Origin: Desulfovibrio oxyclinae DSM 11498
GTDB lineage: Bacteria; Desulfobacterota; Desulfovibrionia; Desulfovibrionales; Desulfovibrionaceae
Assembly (NCBI RefSeq): GCF_000375485.1
Contig: NZ_AQXE01000010.1
Coordinates: 1-46,894 of the forward strand
Reading direction: 5' to 3'
DNA: 46,894 nucleotides
Of this stretch, positions 8,352 through 17,029 are shown one piece after another. The position numbers and the translations under genes were made by a program. The notes beneath the pieces were generated by a model. It searched no databases and was not told where the DNA came from. It saw only the letters and a program-made list of their open reading frames with translations. How positions within the stretch are numbered: the first letter of the stretch is position 1; each line of letters starts with the position of its first letter.

Positions 8352-10514
8352 ATGAGTTCGGACCGCAACAAAAAGAAGCTCGCACCTGAGGAGAGGCTCG
8401 CTTTTCTTCAAAAGAGTTTTCCAGAGCACAAGGTTGGTTTCAGAAGCCTTCTACAGGTTTTGAACAGTCTTGATGCCGTCGTGTACGCCACCGACCTCCA
8501 GACCGATGAAATACTCTTCCTTAACAAAAAGGCCGTCGATGCCCTCAACCTTTCCACGGATTATTCCGGCTGCAAGTGTTGGGAGGTTCTTCAGGAGGGA
8601 CAGAACGAGCGCTGCCCGTTCTGCACGAACGACCTTTTGCTCGATGAAGCCGGCAACCCCGGCGACTCCATAGTCTGGGAGTTCCAGAATACGCTCAACG
8701 ACCGTTGGTATCTTATTCAGGATCGCGCCATTCAGTGGTGGGACGGCAGAATGGCCCGTCTTGAGATCGCGACCGATATTACAAGCCGAAAGCGCTACGA
8801 GGATATTCTCTCTTCGCGGAACAACATTCTTGCTTCCGTCAACCGTATTGCAGAACGAATGCTCCGGGAGGGCGACTGGAAAAAATATCTGGATGAGACG
8901 CTTTTCGATCTGGGTAATGCTTCCGAAGCAGACCGCGTTTACATTTTCAAAAATTCACTGACTGCCGACGGACGTTTGACCATGAGCCAATTGCAGGAGT
9001 GGGTTAGCGATGGCGTCAGCCCTCAAATCGAGAATCCTGCGTTACAGGAGCAGACCTATGAGGATGTAGGGGCTCTTCGCTGGAAGCAGATGCTTTCCAA
9101 GGGAGAGATTGTCAGTGGTGCAGTGGCTGATTTCCCCGAGGGAGAGCAGGCGGTCCTGGTGCCTCAGGGAATAAAGTCCCTCGTGGCTGCGCCTATTCAT
9201 GCTGATGGTGAATGGTGGGGCTTTTTGGGCCTGGATGACTGCAAACGCGAGCGGGACTGGAATTACGGCGAGGTCGAAGCGCTCAGTACGGCCGCTCGCA
9301 TTATCGGTAGCGCCATTGTGCGTGAACGCATGGAAGACAGTATGTGTCTGGCAAATGAAGAGGCGCTCTTGGCGAACGAGGCCAAATCGCAGTTTCTTGC
9401 CAACATGAGTCATGAAATTCGCACTCCCCTCAACGGTGTGCTCGCGATGGTGCAACTCCTGACGCATACTGACCTGAACGAAGAGCAGAGGAAACTTCTG
9501 GACCATGCCAAAACCGCAGGCGGCAGCCTGCTTGAAATCATCAATGACATTCTTGATCTCAGCAGAATCGAGGCTGGAAAAACCCAACTTGAGGAAACCT
9601 ATTTCGAACTATCCGAAGTGGTCGAGGGTGTGCACGCCTCGTTTGTCGATACCGCCAAGCTCAAGGGAGTGAGCCTGGAAGTCGATGTCGATTCTCATCT
9701 TCCCGAAGCTTTCATCGGTGACCCGGCCAGGTTGCGGCAGATTCTCTTCAATCTTGTCGGGAACGCGGTCAAGTTCACCCCTGAGGGAAGTGTTCGGCTG
9801 AAAGTTTCAGGACATGCGCTGCAAGGCGACAGGTATCATCTCGATTTTGTGGTTGAGGATACCGGCATTGGTATTCCGGAAGACCGGCTTGAATCCATTT
9901 TCGCTCCCTTTACGCAGGCAGACGAAACATTCAACAGACGTTTCGGAGGGTCTGGTCTTGGGCTCGGCATTGCCCAAAAGCTGTGCCATCTCTTTGGTGG
10001 TGATCTGAATATTGAAAGCACTCAGGGCGAGGGAACAGCGGCTCATTTCTGGATTACGGTATTAAAAAGCGATCCGAAAACGGTTGAGGATGACCTGTTC
10101 GGAGCATCCGAGCCGTTGCAGAATCTTTCCATTCTCTTGGCCGAGGACAACAGGATCAACGCCATTGCGGCCAAACGGTTTCTCGAAATGGCAGGGCATG
10201 AGGTTACCACTGTCGGTAACGGAATCGAGGCGCTTGATGCGCTCAAAAAGCAGAGCTTCGACTGCGTGCTCATGGACGTTCAGATGCCCGAGATGGACGG
10301 TCTTGAGGCAATATCCCGAATACGGGATGGAAAATTCCCTGAAATCGATTCTGAAATACCGATCATTGCCCTGACAGCGCATGCCATGAAGGGTGACCGA
10401 GAGCAGTTCCTGAAGAAGGGAGCCGATAGCTATATATCGAAGCCCTTCGAGGTGGAGCAGCTCATTAAGGTTTTATGCGATACCATTGGCAAAAAGAAAA
10501 CGGACGAAACCTGA
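8352..10514 (+). CDS. Hybrid sensor histidine kinase/response regulator (PAS-GAF-HisKA-HATPase-REC)
   Basis: A cytoplasmic hybrid kinase of 720 aa with no membrane segment, so it should sense an internal signal. A PAS domain (about 30-150) carries four cysteines, C74, C76, C88 and C91 (CKC...CPFC). A GAF domain follows (about 165-335). The HisKA motif is NMSHEIRTPLNG with phospho-acceptor H354. The HATPase domain shows NLVGNAVKFTPEG, DTGIGIP and GSGLGLGIAQKL. A C-terminal receiver domain has phospho-acceptor D642 in VLMDVQMPEMDG. All catalytic elements are present. No DNA-binding output domain or partner regulator is encoded nearby, so the output must be phosphotransfer to an unlinked protein (inference). 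It converges on ssb, whose terminator overlaps its last codons. Confidence 0.93.
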   Translation: MSSDRNKKKLAPEERLAFLQKSFPEHKVGFRSLLQVLNSLDAVVYATDLQTDEILFLNKKAVDALNLSTDYSGCKCWEVLQEGQNERCPFCTNDLLLDEAGNPGDSIVWEFQNTLNDRWYLIQDRAIQWWDGRMARLEIATDITSRKRYEDILSSRNNILASVNRIAERMLREGDWKKYLDETLFDLGNASEADRVYIFKNSLTADGRLTMSQLQEWVSDGVSPQIENPALQEQTYEDVGALRWKQMLSKGEIVSGAVADFPEGEQAVLVPQGIKSLVAAPIHADGEWWGFLGLDDCKRERDWNYGEVEALSTAARIIGSAIVRERMEDSMCLANEEALLANEAKSQFLANMSHEIRTPLNGVLAMVQLLTHTDLNEEQRKLLDHAKTAGGSLLEIINDILDLSRIEAGKTQLEETYFELSEVVEGVHASFVDTAKLKGVSLEVDVDSHLPEAFIGDPARLRQILFNLVGNAVKFTPEGSVRLKVSGHALQGDRYHLDFVVEDTGIGIPEDRLESIFAPFTQADETFNRRFGGSGLGLGIAQKLCHLFGGDLNIESTQGEGTAAHFWITVLKSDPKTVEDDLFGASEPLQNLSILLAEDNRINAIAAKRFLEMAGHEVTTVGNGIEALDALKKQSFDCVLMDVQMPEMDGLEAISRIRDGKFPEIDSEIPIIALTAHAMKGDREQFLKKGADSYISKPFEVEQLIKVLCDTIGKKKTDET

Positions 10515-10526
10515 GTTCCGTCCGTT
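10491..10526 (-). terminator. ssb terminator overlapping the kinase 3' end
   Basis: AACGGACGAAAC (10499-10510) pairs with GTTCCGTCCGTT (10515-10526) around a 4-nt loop, with one mismatch. On the minus strand the stem is followed by a T-rich run (TTTTCTTTTT). It lies 28 nt beyond the ssb stop codon and covers the kinase stop codon, so one sequence is both coding and terminator. Confidence 0.7.
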
Positions 10527-10553
10527 GTGACCGGTCGTAAAAAGGGATCTTGG

Positions 10554-11090
10554 CTAGAAGGGAACGTCGTCCATTCCGCTCGCCTCGGAGGGAAAGGCCG
10601 GACCGAGATCTTCTTCGGGCTGTTGCTGTTGCTGTTGGGGCTGCTGGTATCCGCCGCCCTGCTGCTGACCCTGAGGATAGCCGCCCTGCTGCTGGTATCC
10701 GCCCTGTTGCTGATACCCGCCACCCTGCTGACGCGGCTGCTGCTGGTTGTCCCTCGGAGAATCCAGACCCTGCACGCGGTCGGCCACGATTTCGGTGGTC
10801 CAACGGTCCTGACCGTTCTGGTCCTGCCATTTGCGGGTCTGCAGCTTGCCCTCGACATTAACGAGGCTGCCCTTCTTCAGGTAGTTGCCGCAAAATTCGG
10901 CGGTCTGCCGCCATGCGACCACGCGGTGCCATTCAGTGCGGTCAACGCGCTGTCCGCTCTGCTTGTCGCGGTACCCCTCGTCCGTGGCTACGGACATTTT
11001 GGCGAGTGCCTGTCCGTTGGCGGTGTAGGACAGCTCGGGATCACGTCCAAGACGGCCTATCAATATAACTTTGTTAAGGCTTCCAGCCAT
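10554..11090 (-). CDS. ssb: Single-stranded DNA-binding protein
   Basis: SSB coats single-stranded DNA during replication, recombination and repair, and recruits partners through its acidic C-terminal tip. The N-terminal OB fold is typical ([20 protein letters not shown], then WHRVVAW and [13 protein letters not shown]). It is followed by a low-complexity Q/G/Y-rich linker (about residues 118-160) built from GGYQQQ-like repeats, and ends in MDDVPF, the expected partner-binding tip (usual form DDDIPF). At 178 aa the length is normal. A strong SD (GAGGAG) precedes the ATG. It is the last gene of the long minus-strand cluster that starts with motA, and a terminator follows it. Confidence 0.95.
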   Translation of the reverse strand: MAGSLNKVILIGRLGRDPELSYTANGQALAKMSVATDEGYRDKQSGQRVDRTEWHRVVAWRQTAEFCGNYLKKGSLVNVEGKLQTRKWQDQNGQDRWTTEIVADRVQGLDSPRDNQQQPRQQGGGYQQQGGYQQQGGYPQGQQQGGGYQQPQQQQQQPEEDLGPAFPSEASGMDDVPF

Positions 11091-11125
11091 GTTTTCTCCT
11101 CATCTTGAATTGTGGAATTCAAGTA

Positions 11126-11470
11126 TCAAAATTTCGCTGCAATGTCTTCCAACGCGTCAAGGTTGTCTTCCAGCGCATAGGTCAGCTTGTCAGCCTCCTG
11201 CGGCTGCCAGTCCGCAAGGCTGGCGCGAAGTTTTTGCAGCGTATCGTGGGCGGTTTTGGCCTTGTCTTCCAGCGCTTCGACCTTTTTTTTGTCGATAAGC
11301 TCTGCGTGACAAGCTGTCTGCACGGCTTCGGCAAGCTCCATGACGCCTCTGGCTGGCGTTATGAACGTGCCGTCCTCCCATACAAGGGAGGCCAGGGAAG
11401 GCCAGCGCTTCGAAACTTCCTTTTCATCAAAGGTCCAGGCCGAGACCCGTACCTGCAGGATACCGCCCAT
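11126..11470 (-). CDS. Small conserved-looking protein of unknown function
   Basis: The function is not recognised. It has 114 residues: an N-terminal part with beta character (GGILQVRVSAWTFDEKEV) and a C-terminal part that is a long, charged helical stretch from about residue 45, possibly a coiled coil. No signal peptide or membrane segment is seen. A very strong SD (GGAGG) precedes the ATG. It sits 9 nt behind the biotinyl carrier gene and 35 nt before ssb on the same strand. A role with the carboxylase is possible because of position only. Confidence 0.75.
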   Translation of the reverse strand: MGGILQVRVSAWTFDEKEVSKRWPSLASLVWEDGTFITPARGVMELAEAVQTACHAELIDKKKVEALEDKAKTAHDTLQKLRASLADWQPQEADKLTYALEDNLDALEDIAAKF

Positions 11471-11479
11471 GATTTCCTC

Positions 11480-12127
11480 CTATTCTTCTTCCCATTCGCT
11501 CTGGACACGGTTGACCACGTCCTGAATGGTTGAGAGCTGGTCTTCCGGACAAATGCCGAGCAGGGGCTCGTCGGCATCGACGTTGTCGCCCCGGTGGAAG
11601 TAGACCGAGTAGATGATGCCCTCGGGACCGGAGTATGTCAGCGGGGTCTCACGCTTCATGCGGGAAACGATAAGGATCTCCATGCCCTCATGGACCTTCA
11701 CCGACTGTTTTCCGGAAACCTTGAGTTTCTGGTCAACTTCCGGAATGAAGTAGTACTTGGCTCGCTCGGGCGCACGGAACAGGTGCAGCGCCTGCTGAAG
11801 AATCAATTCGATGACTTCATTCTTCGTCAGGAAGTGGCGAATGGTCAGCAGTTCTTCACCCGCTTCCACGAACTGTCCGTCCAGTTCGGTGCGGACCGAC
11901 TGGATTTCCCCTTTTTCCGGGGCGTTGATCGGTTTGCGGTTTTTCTCGCGGGTCAGCGTCGCCACCTGTGTGCCCGGCTTTTCCTTGTAGGAGCCGGAGC
12001 GGCCGACGACCTGCTCGCCCGTTTTCAGTCCCGCGAATTCCACCACCCCGGTATGCGGGGCGCGGACAACTATTTCCTTGTAGGGAGATGCCTTGATCTC
12101 CTCAAGCAGTTCCTTGACGTTCAGCAC
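11480..12127 (-). CDS. Carrier protein with two biotinyl/lipoyl-like domains (acetyl-CoA carboxylase carrier, putative)
   Basis: Likely the biotin carboxyl carrier subunit of the acyl-CoA carboxylase encoded by the two genes before it. The GTG at 12127 is chosen because GGAGGAG lies just upstream; longer forms would overlap the carboxyltransferase gene. The 215-aa product has two hammerhead-like repeats, about residues 20-97 and 140-195. Aligning each with a canonical BCCP hairpin (EAMKM then NEIEAP) puts K62 (TREKNRKPINAP) and K158 (SRMKRETPLTY) at the biotin-lysine position. The AMKM signature itself is absent in both, so it is unclear which lysine, if either, is biotinylated. There is no standard Pro/Ala-rich N-terminal region. 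Assignment rests on fold pattern plus operon context. Confidence 0.75.
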   Translation of the reverse strand: MLNVKELLEEIKASPYKEIVVRAPHTGVVEFAGLKTGEQVVGRSGSYKEKPGTQVATLTREKNRKPINAPEKGEIQSVRTELDGQFVEAGEELLTIRHFLTKNEVIELILQQALHLFRAPERAKYYFIPEVDQKLKVSGKQSVKVHEGMEILIVSRMKRETPLTYSGPEGIIYSVYFHRGDNVDADEPLLGICPEDQLSTIQDVVNRVQSEWEEE

Positions 12128-12174
12128 GGGATTCTCCTCCCGGATATGTTTTCTTGAAGCGGTGCCACGCGGGG

Positions 12175-14442
12175 TCAGCGATAATAGAGGTTGCGTCCCC
12201 CCATGGTCAAGAGCGCTCTGTGAAGATTGCCCTTGAGCTCGCGGCGGTCCCATATGCCGTGAATGTGCCCTCTGGACAAGGCATGGTAGGCCTTGTGGTA
12301 GTTTGGGGGCACTTCAATCCCGGTCGTCTCGGTTATGACGCCGGGGCCGGCAAAGCCAATGTTCGTGGACCGGATGGCGAACTGGTAAGGCGAGCAGCCC
12401 AAAAAGCTTGCCAGCGGTCCGGCGTACGAGTTGGTGTCGTAAACGACGAGATACAGGCCCCCCGCATCGATATAGCGGCGTACGGCCTGTGTGCAGCGGG
12501 GCATCTGAATGACTCCGTTGACCCCTTCCTGAATGCGGATACCGGCGGTACCGTGCACATAGGCTATGAGCGGATAGCGTCGTTTCATGGCGCGTTCGCA
12601 GGCACGGATGAACTTCTCCCCTTCCGCGGCTCCGACAGTGCCGCCCCGGAACGGAGCCGTCAGCACAGCCACCACGGTGTCGATGCCCTTGAGGTTGGTC
12701 TCGAAGGTGATGCAGGCCGAATTCAGGCCGGTACGTTCACGAGCCTGATCAATTTTGACCTGAAATCCTTCGTAGTCCAGCGGGTTGACGGATTCTATTT
12801 CCCGCCCGAATTCGTGGGCGTGGGGGTAATCGAAGACATTGTGCAGATACCATTGGTATTCCATGCGGAAATGATGTCCGCAGTTCGGGCAGACGCCCGC
12901 AAATTCCCCGAACAGATCCGGAGCCCATACATCCTGACAACCGTGCGTACGCACGTTGGGGCAGGATATCGTCTTGTCGTCCCTGCTGCGGGGGCTGATC
13001 CAGAGCCACTGGTCGTCGCCAAGGTAGGCGCCTTCCTCGGGCCTTGAAAGCCGGGTCAGTTTCTTGATGTCCGTGTTGGTCGTGGAGCCGTCTCCGGATG
13101 CCGTACTCGTAATGAGCTTCTTGACGGGCTTGACGAGCTTCTCGCTCACAAGGTGGACTTCGGCGGCCACTTCTTCCATGAAGCTGTCCAGCTTCTTCTT
13201 GTGACGACCCAGCAGGTCATGACGCACGAAGGAGTTCATGGCCAGCCCCATGTTTTCGCACGACTCCGTCACTCGTTTCATGACGGAGCGATTGTCACGG
13301 TAGGCGTGCTGGCTCATGTGGCGGAACTTGTCCCATCTCTTTTCCACGAGACGCGTCCGGGCGCCTTTGGAAAGACTCCAGCGGACGAAGATGCTTTCTG
13401 CGTCGGCATCCCTGCCGCGCTTTTGCTGTTTGAGCGCAAGCGAGCGGAACAGTTGCATGGACTTGACGCCAAGCACCGCCTCGTTGGTGGACTGGATGAG
13501 TTCCCGCCTGAGATCCTTGAAAAAATTGTAATGATTCGGACGCGCCCCCAGTGGAGGTTCGTTCAAGACCCTGTCCACATACCCGTTGTTCAGGTTGTCC
13601 TCGGCGGTTATGCCAAGCTGTCGTGCGCACTTTTCCACCAGTTCCGCGCCAGCCCGGTTGCCGTCACGCAGTCGTCCTTCGATGGCGGCGGCGCCTTCCG
13701 GGGAAATGACGGAATAGTATCCGTGAGAAAGCATGATGCGTCGGTCTGCAAGTCCGATGGCTTCCGCTCCACCCGAGCCGCCTTCGGAAATGGTGGCAAT
13801 CACCGGAACTCGCAGCGCTGCCATTTCATAAAGATTCTTCGCGATCTGTTGTGCCGCGCCGGGGTAGTCTTCGATAGGGTAGGAGCCGGGAGTGAAGATG
13901 AACGAATGAACCGGAATGTTCTCGGTTTCGGCGACTTTCATGTAGTGCAGCGCCTTGGCGTTGCCCCACGGCTTGACCGAACCGCCGTTCCTGAATTCCT
14001 CGCCGTGCCCCTTCTCCTGTCCGATGACCATGACCGACTGGTTGAAAACCTTCTGGCCGACGCGTCGGGTGAGGTAGGCTCGGGCAATGACCATGCTGGG
14101 GTCGATGCTGAACTCGCCTTGCCCGCCTATCTCGGAGTAGTTGTCGTAGACGTTCTCTAGGATGTCCTTGAGACAGATGCGTTGAGGATGGCGCACTATG
14201 CGAACCTTGTCCATGGGTGACAGGCTCTGGTCCAGTTTCATTTCGAGAAAGTCGAACAGCCCTTCCATGTGGGCGATGTCGCGCGTAGAATCCGGTTCAG
14301 GGTCGGACTTGAGCTTTTCGAGCAGTTCCTGAAACTTGGCTTCAAGGATGGTCACGCTGGCACGGCCTTCACCGTCGCCAACAATGTCCTTGGCGTAGTT
14401 CAGGCGGTCCCTGAGGGCCAGAATTCTCTTATCGCTGTCCAT
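12175..14442 (-). CDS. Acetyl-CoA carboxylase carboxyltransferase, alpha and beta subunits fused
   Basis: Transfers the carboxyl group from carboxybiotin to acetyl-CoA to give malonyl-CoA, the first committed step of fatty acid synthesis. Its 755 aa equal AccA plus AccD. The N-terminal half is AccA-like (ILEAKFQELLEKL; GQEKGHG; TPGSYPIEDYPGAAQQIA; ISEGGSGGAEAIGLADR). The C-terminal half is AccD-like, with a zinc ribbon (C494, C502, C518, C521; CPNCGHHFRM) and a crotonase-fold core. The order alpha-beta is the reverse of the usual D-then-A reading. The first cysteine pair is spaced C-x7-C rather than C-x2-C. The gene begins 3 nt after the biotin carboxylase stop codon. Another acyl-CoA substrate cannot be excluded. 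Confidence 0.88.
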   Translation of the reverse strand: MDSDKRILALRDRLNYAKDIVGDGEGRASVTILEAKFQELLEKLKSDPEPDSTRDIAHMEGLFDFLEMKLDQSLSPMDKVRIVRHPQRICLKDILENVYDNYSEIGGQGEFSIDPSMVIARAYLTRRVGQKVFNQSVMVIGQEKGHGEEFRNGGSVKPWGNAKALHYMKVAETENIPVHSFIFTPGSYPIEDYPGAAQQIAKNLYEMAALRVPVIATISEGGSGGAEAIGLADRRIMLSHGYYSVISPEGAAAIEGRLRDGNRAGAELVEKCARQLGITAEDNLNNGYVDRVLNEPPLGARPNHYNFFKDLRRELIQSTNEAVLGVKSMQLFRSLALKQQKRGRDADAESIFVRWSLSKGARTRLVEKRWDKFRHMSQHAYRDNRSVMKRVTESCENMGLAMNSFVRHDLLGRHKKKLDSFMEEVAAEVHLVSEKLVKPVKKLITSTASGDGSTTNTDIKKLTRLSRPEEGAYLGDDQWLWISPRSRDDKTISCPNVRTHGCQDVWAPDLFGEFAGVCPNCGHHFRMEYQWYLHNVFDYPHAHEFGREIESVNPLDYEGFQVKIDQARERTGLNSACITFETNLKGIDTVVAVLTAPFRGGTVGAAEGEKFIRACERAMKRRYPLIAYVHGTAGIRIQEGVNGVIQMPRCTQAVRRYIDAGGLYLVVYDTNSYAGPLASFLGCSPYQFAIRSTNIGFAGPGVITETTGIEVPPNYHKAYHALSRGHIHGIWDRRELKGNLHRALLTMGGRNLYYR

Positions 14443-14445
14443 GCC

Positions 14446-15855
14446 CTAGAACTCCAGCAGTGTCGCGGTGCGTTCGCGAAGGTAGTCGATGTTGGTGGCA
14501 AAACCGCCAACTCCCCTGCCTTCGAGAACGAGGTTGTCCAGAAACTCCACGCCGCGGCGTTTGGCTTCGGCGAGGTCTGCGCCGCGGATGATCGCAAGCG
14601 CGAGGTTCGGGTCGTATTCCATGGGAATTTCGTATTCGCGGTCCACTGGAATCTGAGTGTGCATGGTCAGCCACGGCTGCGGTTGCCATTCGAAACGTGT
14701 GATGGTTCCGGAGCAGGGAGCGAAGCGCTCGGCGGTTTTTTCGGCTATGATCCTGTATTCGATGCCGACACCTTCAAAGGTGATGTCCTCCTGACCGTAT
14801 CCCATGGGCTGTCCCAAAGCCAGACGAATCTGCTCGGCGATGAGGTCGGTGCCGTCCTCGCCCTTGATGCGGGAAACAGCGGCGGAAACCCCGTTTTCCA
14901 CCTGAATGCGGGTATTGACTTCCATGAGGAACGGTTCGCCTCTTGGCGTGACGATCCATTCCCACGTTCCGACGGAGTCATAACCAACTTCGGCTGCCAT
15001 TTTCAGGGAGTGGTCAATGATCGACTGTAGCACCCCCGCCGCGTCAAAGGCATATCCCAGTTCGTCCGGAACGAACCCCGGAGCGACCTCGATGCGCTTT
15101 TGTTTACCCGTGGATTGCACGGAGCAGTTCCGGGTGCCGAAATGAACGTGCGAGACTCCCTCTCGTTCGGAAAGCATTTGCACTTCCAAATGATTGAAGT
15201 CAAAAATGCGTTGCTCGATGAGCACGCCTTCGTCATTGAAATTCCGTTTGGCGTAGTTGCGGATGCGCCGGTACACGGAGCGGAACTCGTCAGGGTCCTC
15301 AACCTCTTCGATGCCCATTCCGCCTCCGCCTGCCGAGGCTTTGACCAGCACGCAGGAGTCCTTCATGCCCTGCTCGGCCTGGAAGGCAAAAAGGGTCTCG
15401 GCGATTTCCTCGGCTTCAAGTTCGCTGTAGATCGGTCGGTCCGACCCCGGAATGGTCGGAACGCCCAGGCCGCGGGCGATGCGCTTGGTATTGATCTTGT
15501 CGCCGAGGTCGCGAATGACCCACCAGGAAGGACCGATGAAGAGCAGCGGCCTGTCGCGGCGAACCACCCTTCTGGCGAACCGGAAGTCCTCGGCGAAAAA
15601 ACCGTAGCCGGGATGCACGGCAGTCGCGCCGGATTCATCGGCCACCGAGAGAACTTCGTTGGCGTCGAGATAGGAGTGGATGCGATAGAGCGACTTGTCA
15701 CCGCCCCATTCCCGCGCAAGGGCGACATGACCCGAGTCCTTGTCGGGTTCGGTGTAAAGGGCGACGAAATCGTGTCCGAGCTTGCGGCAGGCCCGCATGA
15801 TACGGATGGCGATTTCCCCGCGGTTGGCTATGAGTATGCGGTGTTTCTCAGCCAA
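14446..15855 (-). CDS. accC: Biotin carboxylase subunit of acyl-CoA carboxylase
   Basis: ATP-dependent carboxylation of carrier-bound biotin. The N-terminus is canonical (HRILIANRGEIAIRIMRACR), followed by an ATP-grasp region (VLVKASAGGGGMGIEEV) and the catalytic strand MEVNTRIQVE. After QVE the usual HPVTE is replaced by NGVSA, so this is a divergent member. At 469 aa it has normal length and no fused biotinyl or carboxyltransferase domain. The start is TTG at 15855; no later start would keep the conserved N-terminal strand. The start lies 8 nt behind the PilZ gene stop codon, and the carboxyltransferase gene follows after 3 nt. Confidence 0.88.
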   Translation of the reverse strand: MAEKHRILIANRGEIAIRIMRACRKLGHDFVALYTEPDKDSGHVALAREWGGDKSLYRIHSYLDANEVLSVADESGATAVHPGYGFFAEDFRFARRVVRRDRPLLFIGPSWWVIRDLGDKINTKRIARGLGVPTIPGSDRPIYSELEAEEIAETLFAFQAEQGMKDSCVLVKASAGGGGMGIEEVEDPDEFRSVYRRIRNYAKRNFNDEGVLIEQRIFDFNHLEVQMLSEREGVSHVHFGTRNCSVQSTGKQKRIEVAPGFVPDELGYAFDAAGVLQSIIDHSLKMAAEVGYDSVGTWEWIVTPRGEPFLMEVNTRIQVENGVSAAVSRIKGEDGTDLIAEQIRLALGQPMGYGQEDITFEGVGIEYRIIAEKTAERFAPCSGTITRFEWQPQPWLTMHTQIPVDREYEIPMEYDPNLALAIIRGADLAEAKRRGVEFLDNLVLEGRGVGGFATNIDYLRERTATLLEF

Positions 15856-15863
15856 GGGCGCGC

Positions 15864-16235
15864 CTATTTGTCTTTGTTCTTCTTCAGGGCAATGAGTCTT
15901 TTCTGCACTTCGAGCACGAGTTTGTCCAGCCGTTGTTGCTGCCGGCGGTCAAGCTGTTCGAAGTTGAGTCCGGCAATGCCGTTCTCCGCCACGCGAATGA
16001 CGTTGGCCTTGATGTCGGAAAGAAAAAGTTTGCCGTTGAGGAGCAGCTTGACCGGATGCGATGTGCCTTCGCGCATGGTGGAGTCACCTTCCACGGCAAA
16101 TCCTGTCGCGGAGATGTCCTTGACGGGCAAGGTTTTGCCCTGCTCCAGAAATTCCACAGTCAGGCCGGGCACGCGGGTTCTGAAGGCCCTTCGGAGTTTT
16201 TCTTCGGCGTCAGGCAGGGAAATGTTGAAGTCCAT
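15864..16235 (-). CDS. PilZ domain protein
   Basis: A 123-aa protein consisting of little more than a PilZ-like domain, a cyclic-di-GMP binding fold. VKDISATGFAVEG resembles the conserved D/N-x-S-x-x-G segment. The upstream arginine motif is represented loosely by RRAFRTRVPG near residues 14-23, so c-di-GMP binding is plausible but not certain. SD GAGGT precedes the ATG. It follows motB by 47 nt on the same strand, which suggests a flagellar brake or stator-control role like YcgR (inference). It also stands directly before the carboxylase genes. Confidence 0.8.
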   Translation of the reverse strand: MDFNISLPDAEEKLRRAFRTRVPGLTVEFLEQGKTLPVKDISATGFAVEGDSTMREGTSHPVKLLLNGKLFLSDIKANVIRVAENGIAGLNFEQLDRRQQQRLDKLVLEVQKRLIALKKNKDK

Positions 16236-16282
16236 AAAAAATACCTCGATGGTTCATCCTCGTAGTCCGAGGGGGTAATCCC

Positions 16283-17026
16283 TTACCGTCCGGTAACCCG
16301 TTTTTCAAGCACGAACTCCACCCTGCGGTTCTTGGCGCGATAGGCGGGGGTTGTGTTCGGATAGATAGGATTCATGTCCGCAAGGCCGGTTGCTGTAAGT
16401 CGCGAGGGCTCAATGCCCATCTGCAGCAACATGCGAAGGACGTTAACGGCCCGCATGGCCGAAATCTCCCAGTTGTCCTTGAAACGTCCCCGTCCGCTCA
16501 CCGGGGTGTTGTCGGTGTATCCGAGAATCTTGATGGTCTGGTCGGGGTGCTTGATGAAGAAATCCCTGAGTTGCGAAACCAGCCTTTTACCCTCCGGGCT
16601 GAGGGTCACCCTGCCGGAGCCGAACATGACGTCGCCCGGGACGCGGATTGTGATGACGCCGTCTTCGAAATTTGCGCTGACGACCCCTTCAAGCCCCTTG
16701 GTGGTTTGAAGGGTCTTAACCTCAGCAAAGACCTTGCGCTGTGATTCGATGATCTGGCGGCGCATGAGTGCCTGATCTATGAGCACCCCTGCTTCCTCGC
16801 GGGTGATGCGGCTGGTGGCGATCTTCTCCATCTTGCCGGACAGGGCGTGGGTTACTGATGAAAATGTTTCGGAAAACTTGGTGGTGTCGAGGGTAGACAT
16901 GGAATACAGCAGGATGAAGAAAACGAGCAACAGCATGGCCAGATCGGCAAATGTCGTCAGCCAGTCTTGTTGGTCCCCCTCTTCTTCTTGCAAGGGGATA
17001 TTGTACAGATCGTAATCTTCTTTCAC
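16283..17026 (-). CDS. motB: Flagellar motor stator protein MotB
   Basis: Stator subunit that anchors MotA to peptidoglycan and forms the ion channel. After a short cytoplasmic tail, one membrane helix (WLTTFADLAMLLLVFFILLY) carries the essential aspartate D28. A periplasmic OmpA-like domain occupies the C-terminal half (ILGYTDNTPVSG; NWEISAMRAVNVLRML; NRRVEFVLEKR). At 247 aa it is complete. The start is GTG at 17026, with GGGGA upstream. It lies 3 nt behind motA. Which ion drives it cannot be decided from sequence. Confidence 0.93.
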   Translation of the reverse strand: MKEDYDLYNIPLQEEEGDQQDWLTTFADLAMLLLVFFILLYSMSTLDTTKFSETFSSVTHALSGKMEKIATSRITREEAGVLIDQALMRRQIIESQRKVFAEVKTLQTTKGLEGVVSANFEDGVITIRVPGDVMFGSGRVTLSPEGKRLVSQLRDFFIKHPDQTIKILGYTDNTPVSGRGRFKDNWEISAMRAVNVLRMLLQMGIEPSRLTATGLADMNPIYPNTTPAYRAKNRRVEFVLEKRVTGR

Positions 17027-17029
17027 GAT

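Noticed and set aside
10615..10745. Short repeated units resembling a tandem repeat or CRISPR-like array
   Set aside because: They encode the Q/G/Y-rich low-complexity linker of SSB; units are irregular and coding.
12154..14160. Two long plus-strand frames over the carboxyltransferase gene
   Set aside because: The minus strand encodes a continuous AccA-AccD protein; the antisense frames show no family features.
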